Part shown: one piece after another, positions 60,558 through 64,000 of the stretch | Layout of the letters: every line of letters begins with the position of its first letter | Numbering within the stretch: position 1 is the first letter of the stretch | NCBI RefSeq assembly: GCF_030381805.1 | Contig: NZ_JAUDRH010000005.1 | Span: forward strand, 310,001-374,000 | DNA length: 64,000 nucleotides | DNA from: Chlorogloeopsis sp. ULAP01 | Lineage (GTDB): Bacteria > Cyanobacteriota > Cyanobacteriia > Cyanobacteriales > Nostocaceae | Direction of reading: 5' to 3' | The notes under the pieces: model-generated | The model's input: only the letters and a program-made list of their open reading frames with translations | The model's database searches: none | What the model was told of the DNA's origin: nothing | Position numbers and translations under genes: made by a program

Positions 60558-61846
60558 GCTAAATCCCGAATGGCTCTTAGTACCTGCTCTATTTCCTGGG
60601 GCGTGTTATACACTCCTGGTGTCAGACGCGCATGAGAAGGTGAGTAAGGTGTATCGCTAGCAATGATATTGCGCTGCCGGAGTTGCCGCACTACCTGTAC
60701 AGGGCTAAGATTATCCACATCAAAACAAACAATACCAGAGGAAAGGTTTTCCGAAATAGGCGTATAAAGTGTTATGTGCCGCATATTAGCTAGCCCTTCT
60801 TTTAATTGACGGCTGAGGCTATAGATGCGCTCTTGTACCCTTGATTTACCTAGTTTTTGGTGAAATCTAAAAGCCTCTGCTTGCGCCCACTGATGCTCAA
60901 AAGGTTTAAATCCGCCCGGTGTCATTCTCCCTCCCCAATCACCTGTACGCGTAAAAGTAGGAATCGTAGGTGAGATGGCTGCTTGGGATTTGGAATTACC
61001 CCAAATTATCCCAGTACCACGAGGTGCAAATAGCCATTTGTGGGTTCCTGCGGTGAAGAAATCACAATTCAAGTCGCCCATTGTTGCGTTTTCCACACCT
61101 AAACCATGCACTCCATCAACAAATAAAAGTACGCGATCGCTTGGAGTGCGATTGGCATTAATTTCTGCTAATCTATCAGCAATCCGACGCACGGGAACTT
61201 TCAAGCCAGTGCTGGAATGCACCCATGTTGCTGTTACTAAGCGGGTTTCTGAACGAATAGCATTAGTAAGCGTATCGGCAATTTCAGCTTCTGAAACCTT
61301 TTGAATATTTTGGTAGAGAGGTATTTCTCGAACCTTCGCTCCTGCACGTGCCGCCTTGTAGCGTAATGACTCATGGGTGGAGTAATAGTCAAATTCGGTA
61401 GTCAGCATCTCCTGATTTTCACGGATTTGCAAACCGTTAATGATTAGTGCGGTTCCCATGGTAGTGCTGTCGGTAAGGGCAATATCGCTAGATTTTGCAC
61501 CCATATAGTTTGCGGCTGCATTCCGAACTTCTTGCGTAAGTTGGGAATTATTCTGTTCTAAATAAAGTGCTGGGTTTTGATTTAACTCGCGTTGATGCTT
61601 TTCTATTACCTCTTGAACTGGTACTGGATGTGAAGTTAGCAGTAAACCCGCCATATGGATGTAATTTGGATCTAAATTGAATTGAGCGCGTACTTTTTCC
61701 CAATCATCCCCGCTCCCCGATCCAGCTTGCATCGCTGTTGTATCAGTTGCCATTAACTTGTTTGTGCAGCTGGCAACACTTAATAAAGCACTAGAAGCTA
61801 CTCCTAAACCTGAGTAAATAAGAAAATCTCTGCGGTGTAAAGACAT
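60554..61846 (-). CDS. Tat-exported class V aminotransferase family lipoprotein
   Basis: 430 residues. N-terminal twin-arginine signal with SLHRRDFLIYSG and a lipobox-like SVASC, then a class V PLP enzyme (isopenicillin N epimerase-like): DSTTMGTALIING, TEFDYYSTHESLRY, ATWVHSSTGLKVP, VDGVHGLG with the Asp that contacts the pyridine ring, and PLP lysine in TAGTHKWLFAPRGTG. The whole catalytic core is intact. Because a Tat protein is folded before export, PLP would be bound before crossing the membrane. Substrate unknown. Coupled to the calcium antiporter gene. Confidence 0.88.
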   Translation of the reverse strand: MSLHRRDFLIYSGLGVASSALLSVASCTNKLMATDTTAMQAGSGSGDDWEKVRAQFNLDPNYIHMAGLLLTSHPVPVQEVIEKHQRELNQNPALYLEQNNSQLTQEVRNAAANYMGAKSSDIALTDSTTMGTALIINGLQIRENQEMLTTEFDYYSTHESLRYKAARAGAKVREIPLYQNIQKVSEAEIADTLTNAIRSETRLVTATWVHSSTGLKVPVRRIADRLAEINANRTPSDRVLLFVDGVHGLGVENATMGDLNCDFFTAGTHKWLFAPRGTGIIWGNSKSQAAISPTIPTFTRTGDWGGRMTPGGFKPFEHQWAQAEAFRFHQKLGKSRVQERIYSLSRQLKEGLANMRHITLYTPISENLSSGIVCFDVDNLSPVQVVRQLRQRNIIASDTPYSPSHARLTPGVYNTPQEIEQVLRAIRDLA

Positions 61847-62018
61847 TTATATCCTTTCGCAAATAACCATGAAAATGGCGCATGGAACTGCTACGGCAAT
61901 CCTAAATAATTCATAAATTAAAAAAGTTACTAGTTAATAGTTAATAGCTAATGGCTAATAGCTATTAGCAGCCTCCACAATATTTTTATCTTTCATGGGA
62001 ATTTCTGGTAATTACAAA

Positions 62019-62426
62019 TTAGTTAGGCTTTTTATTAGAAAATCTGGAAAACCAGGCAGGTTTTATTTTATTTTGGGGATGATAGTCAAGACAATTCTTT
62101 GCTTCTTCTGTTAAAGCAATAGTAGGATTGACCGCACACTTAATATATTTGTTATTTGAAAAGTAACGGCAGTTTTGACAAGAATGTTGTTGTAAATTAT
62201 TTAGCCGATTAAACTGATGAAAGAGCTTGAGTTTATGAGAAACAATCACTCCTGCCATTGCTAAAAATATGATAGGGGCGACAATTAGTGCCGGATCGGG
62301 AGTAGATGTGACATTTAAATTCTCTCTATTAAGTACTTCTCCATTAGGCTGCTCTACACTCAAGTTTGCTTGGGCTAGCTTTGTTTCCTTCGATGTAATT
62401 TGTCCTAAAAGGTTATTAAAAGACAT
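62019..62426 (-). CDS. Cysteine-motif single-span membrane protein
   Basis: 135 residues. Polar N-terminus, one membrane span (ALIVAPIIFLAMAGVIVSHKL), then a domain with four cysteines in the pattern C-x2-C-x10-C-x14-C (SCQNCRYFSNN, IKCAVNP, KNCLDYH). Could bind zinc or an iron-sulfur cluster on the cytoplasmic side. Similar proteins are frequent in Nostocales. Function unknown. ATG start. Confidence 0.7.
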   Translation of the reverse strand: MSFNNLLGQITSKETKLAQANLSVEQPNGEVLNRENLNVTSTPDPALIVAPIIFLAMAGVIVSHKLKLFHQFNRLNNLQQHSCQNCRYFSNNKYIKCAVNPTIALTEEAKNCLDYHPQNKIKPAWFSRFSNKKPN

Positions 62427-62762
62427 ATCATTACCCTCTCGCTCATAAGTAATTATTTGCTGTTATTTTGGTGAATTGTGATAAAAAAATGCTTATAGTA
62501 GCGAGGTATATTTAAAACCAAGGCTTGTAGACTAATTGGGATAAAACTATAAAAAGTTCCATCTACACTCAGTCTGGAAAATGAATGTGAATAAAAAGTG
62601 ACGGCAATACATTAATTGTGTTGCCGTAAAGTTTTGAGTAGCTAAAAAGAAGATATGAGTGTCGCAGTATCTACAACCTTCCCAGGTTAGAATTCTGCAA
62701 TCTATAGTTGCGATCGCTAATTGTTTCAGTCCAAACAATTAGCTGTAATGATACTTACTTTA
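62427..62762. other. Intergenic region
   Basis: 336 bases between two minus-strand genes. One HIP1 octamer. A 63-codon frame is discounted as low-quality. Presumably the promoter of the Cys-motif gene. Confidence 0.4.
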
Positions 62763-64000
62763 CTAACTCAACCCTAGTAATCTCGCTCCTTGATAAAACA
62801 GTGTACTCACCACCCACGCCCAGATCAGCCCATAGGTAACTGAGACAAGGGTAAACCGGATACTCTTAGATTCGCTGCGGATAGTAGCGACTGTTGCCAA
62901 ACAAGGGGTGTAAAGCAGACAAAAGAGCATGAAACTGTAAGCTTGAATTGGTGAAATTGTCTGAGCTAGGGTTGCCTGAACAGCATTAGGATCGGTGAGA
63001 TTGTAAATGGTTGCTAGAGAACCCACTAAAATTTCCTTGGCAATGAACCCAAAAATCAAAGCAACAGTTAACTCCTTGGGTATGCCAGCCGGATTTAGAA
63101 CAGGGGCGAAAAACTCTCCAATGCGAGTAGCATAGCTGACGTTCTCGTTGCCTGGTAAATGGGTTAGCAACCAGACGCCTAACACACCGATCGCCACCAA
63201 TCCACCTGCTCGCTGCAAGAATGCTTGCACTGCATCCCAACCCGTAACCATGCCAACCAAAAGTGGGATGGTAACTACCATTCCAACCGGGTTTGCCGTA
63301 CCTTGAGGTAGATTGCTCAACAGCCAAACACCAGCCACCCCTGCTGTAATAAATCCTGTCGCCCGTTGCAGGAAATGCTTCAATTCACCCCATCCTCGCA
63401 GCAAGATTTGCTGGAGTGTGGGAAAGCGATAGGGAGGTAGTTCAATCACAAATGGCTCCCGGTTTTGAAAATGCCCTTTCATTATTAATCCAGTTAGTAG
63501 TGCTACCAGGAAACTGAACAAGTAAAGTGAGAACAGCACTAATGGCCCCCAAGTGCGATCAAACAGAGCATCGATGATAAACACAAATACTGTTAACCGT
63601 GCCGAACAGAGGGCAAAGGGAACGATCAGAATTGTTAACAAGCGTAATGCCCGCGATCGCATCACTCGCGTTCCCATGATTGCTGGGATATTACACCCAA
63701 ACCCCATAACCAGCAACACAAAACTGCGTCCATCCATGCCAAAGCGATACATCAAGGAATCCATCATGTAGGCTGCTCTGGAGAAGTAACCGCTATCTTC
63801 CACTATTGCCATCATGAAGAAAAATGTGATGACTAAGGGAATAAATGATGCCACCGTAGCTAATCCACCATAAAGCCCATCTACCAGAAAGCCCCGCCAA
63901 AACTCTGATAAATTGACTGTCACCGGAGCAATGGCTACCTCCTGCAACCATCCAGTTATCGCATCGGCTACATCCTGTAATGGCAATCCCACCAGCCAAA
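62763..64000 (-). CDS. feoB: Ferrous iron transporter B, C-terminal part (open at right edge)
   Basis: At least 412 residues of the membrane part; the N-terminal G domain is outside the window. Gate motifs: MGFGCNIPAIMGTRVM and YTPCLATVATIRSE with the conserved cysteines, plus FIPLVITFFFMMAIVEDSGYFSRAA. Imports Fe2+ across the inner membrane. The segment FLQRATGFITAGVAGVWLLS is repeated about 50 residues later as FLQRAGGLVAIGVLGVWLLT, so one membrane hairpin appears to be duplicated. Iron porin and NOX-like reductase genes within 12 kb make this a metal-related region. Confidence 0.93.
   Translation of the reverse strand, partial: WLVGLPLQDVADAITGWLQEVAIAPVTVNLSEFWRGFLVDGLYGGLATVASFIPLVITFFFMMAIVEDSGYFSRAAYMMDSLMYRFGMDGRSFVLLVMGFGCNIPAIMGTRVMRSRALRLLTILIVPFALCSARLTVFVFIIDALFDRTWGPLVLFSLYLFSFLVALLTGLIMKGHFQNREPFVIELPPYRFPTLQQILLRGWGELKHFLQRATGFITAGVAGVWLLSNLPQGTANPVGMVVTIPLLVGMVTGWDAVQAFLQRAGGLVAIGVLGVWLLTHLPGNENVSYATRIGEFFAPVLNPAGIPKELTVALIFGFIAKEILVGSLATIYNLTDPNAVQATLAQTISPIQAYSFMLFCLLYTPCLATVATIRSESKSIRFTLVSVTYGLIWAWVVSTLFYQGARLLGLS

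Noticed and set aside
62547..62738. 63-codon minus-strand frame upstream of feoB
   Set aside because: Aromatic/Cys-rich, unlike a real protein; no start signals.

Overview
The window looks like chromosome of a filamentous, probably heterocyst-forming cyanobacterium (Nostocales). Evidence: a photosystem I subunit gene (psaK), an oxygenic-phototroph repertoire (magnesium-chelatase H paralogue, Psb32-like TPM protein, OprB-type iron porin with an SLH domain, DUF1400, DUF3303, several Uma2 proteins), very frequent HIP1 octamers (GCGATCGC), a cyanobacterial LexA box, and many intergenic repeat families of the kind that litter Nostoc-type genomes. Base composition is moderately AT-rich and gene density is low, with long repeat-filled spacers. 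The genus cannot be fixed from the sequence alone.

Layout. 1-2.3 kb: minus-strand cluster of three related secreted pilus-subunit-like proteins followed by a PapD-like chaperone that runs off the left edge. 2.3-4.8 kb: small KOW-like protein, peptidoglycan amidase, GC-rich repeat block. 4.8-9.2 kb: 1233-residue magnesium/cobalt chelatase large subunit carrying an in-frame repeat insertion, then a DUF1400 protein. 9.4-11.9 kb: terminator, tRNA-Thr(UGU), argF, lexA with its own operator. 12-17.6 kb: a probable partial DNA-phosphorothioation (Dnd) island: helicase of the Dnd restriction type, an unannotated 57-residue protein translationally coupled to a DndD-type SMC ATPase, a gutted and an intact Uma2 gene, and a Dnd-associated protein 4; DndB, DndC and DndE are not present here. 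17.6-23.2 kb: DUF4105 protein, cyclic-peptide-type ABC exporter coupled to a phytoene-desaturase-family oxidoreductase, receiver-only response regulator. 23.3-28.8 kb: glpD, a glycosyltransferase/LD-carboxypeptidase pair, DUF3303, and a degenerate NB-ARC-type protein. 29.3-31 kb: MITE-like element and three small secreted proteins of unknown function. 31.1-33.5 kb: methionine-salvage operon mtnD-mtnX-mtnB and a small monooxygenase. 33.8-38.2 kb: infC with a non-AUG start, HTH protein, class II amidotransferase, truncated phoD, HdeD, thermonuclease, small membrane protein. 38.4-43.4 kb: ferritin-like protein, short SLH protein, 47-residue membrane protein, psaK, dapB. 43.4-49.8 kb: cobH/cbiC, Psb32-like TPM protein, DUF948/YtxH pair, GNAT, FHA protein, Uma2. 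50-64 kb: large membrane protein with a tiny partner, ferric-reductase/NOX-like protein with a lipoprotein Mn/Fe-SOD, phage-holin-family protein, PQQ-type sugar dehydrogenase, iron porin, Na/Pi symporter, Ca/Na antiporter coupled to a Tat-lipoprotein aminotransferase, Cys-rich membrane protein, and feoB (cut by the right edge).

Themes: envelope and redox/metal homeostasis genes dominate 50-64 kb; DNA defence/modification occupies 12-17.6 kb; repeats have repeatedly moved into or onto coding sequence (chelatase H insertion, repeat-encoded C-termini) and several genes are visibly decaying (Uma2 remnant, phoD fragment, NB-ARC protein without a P-loop).
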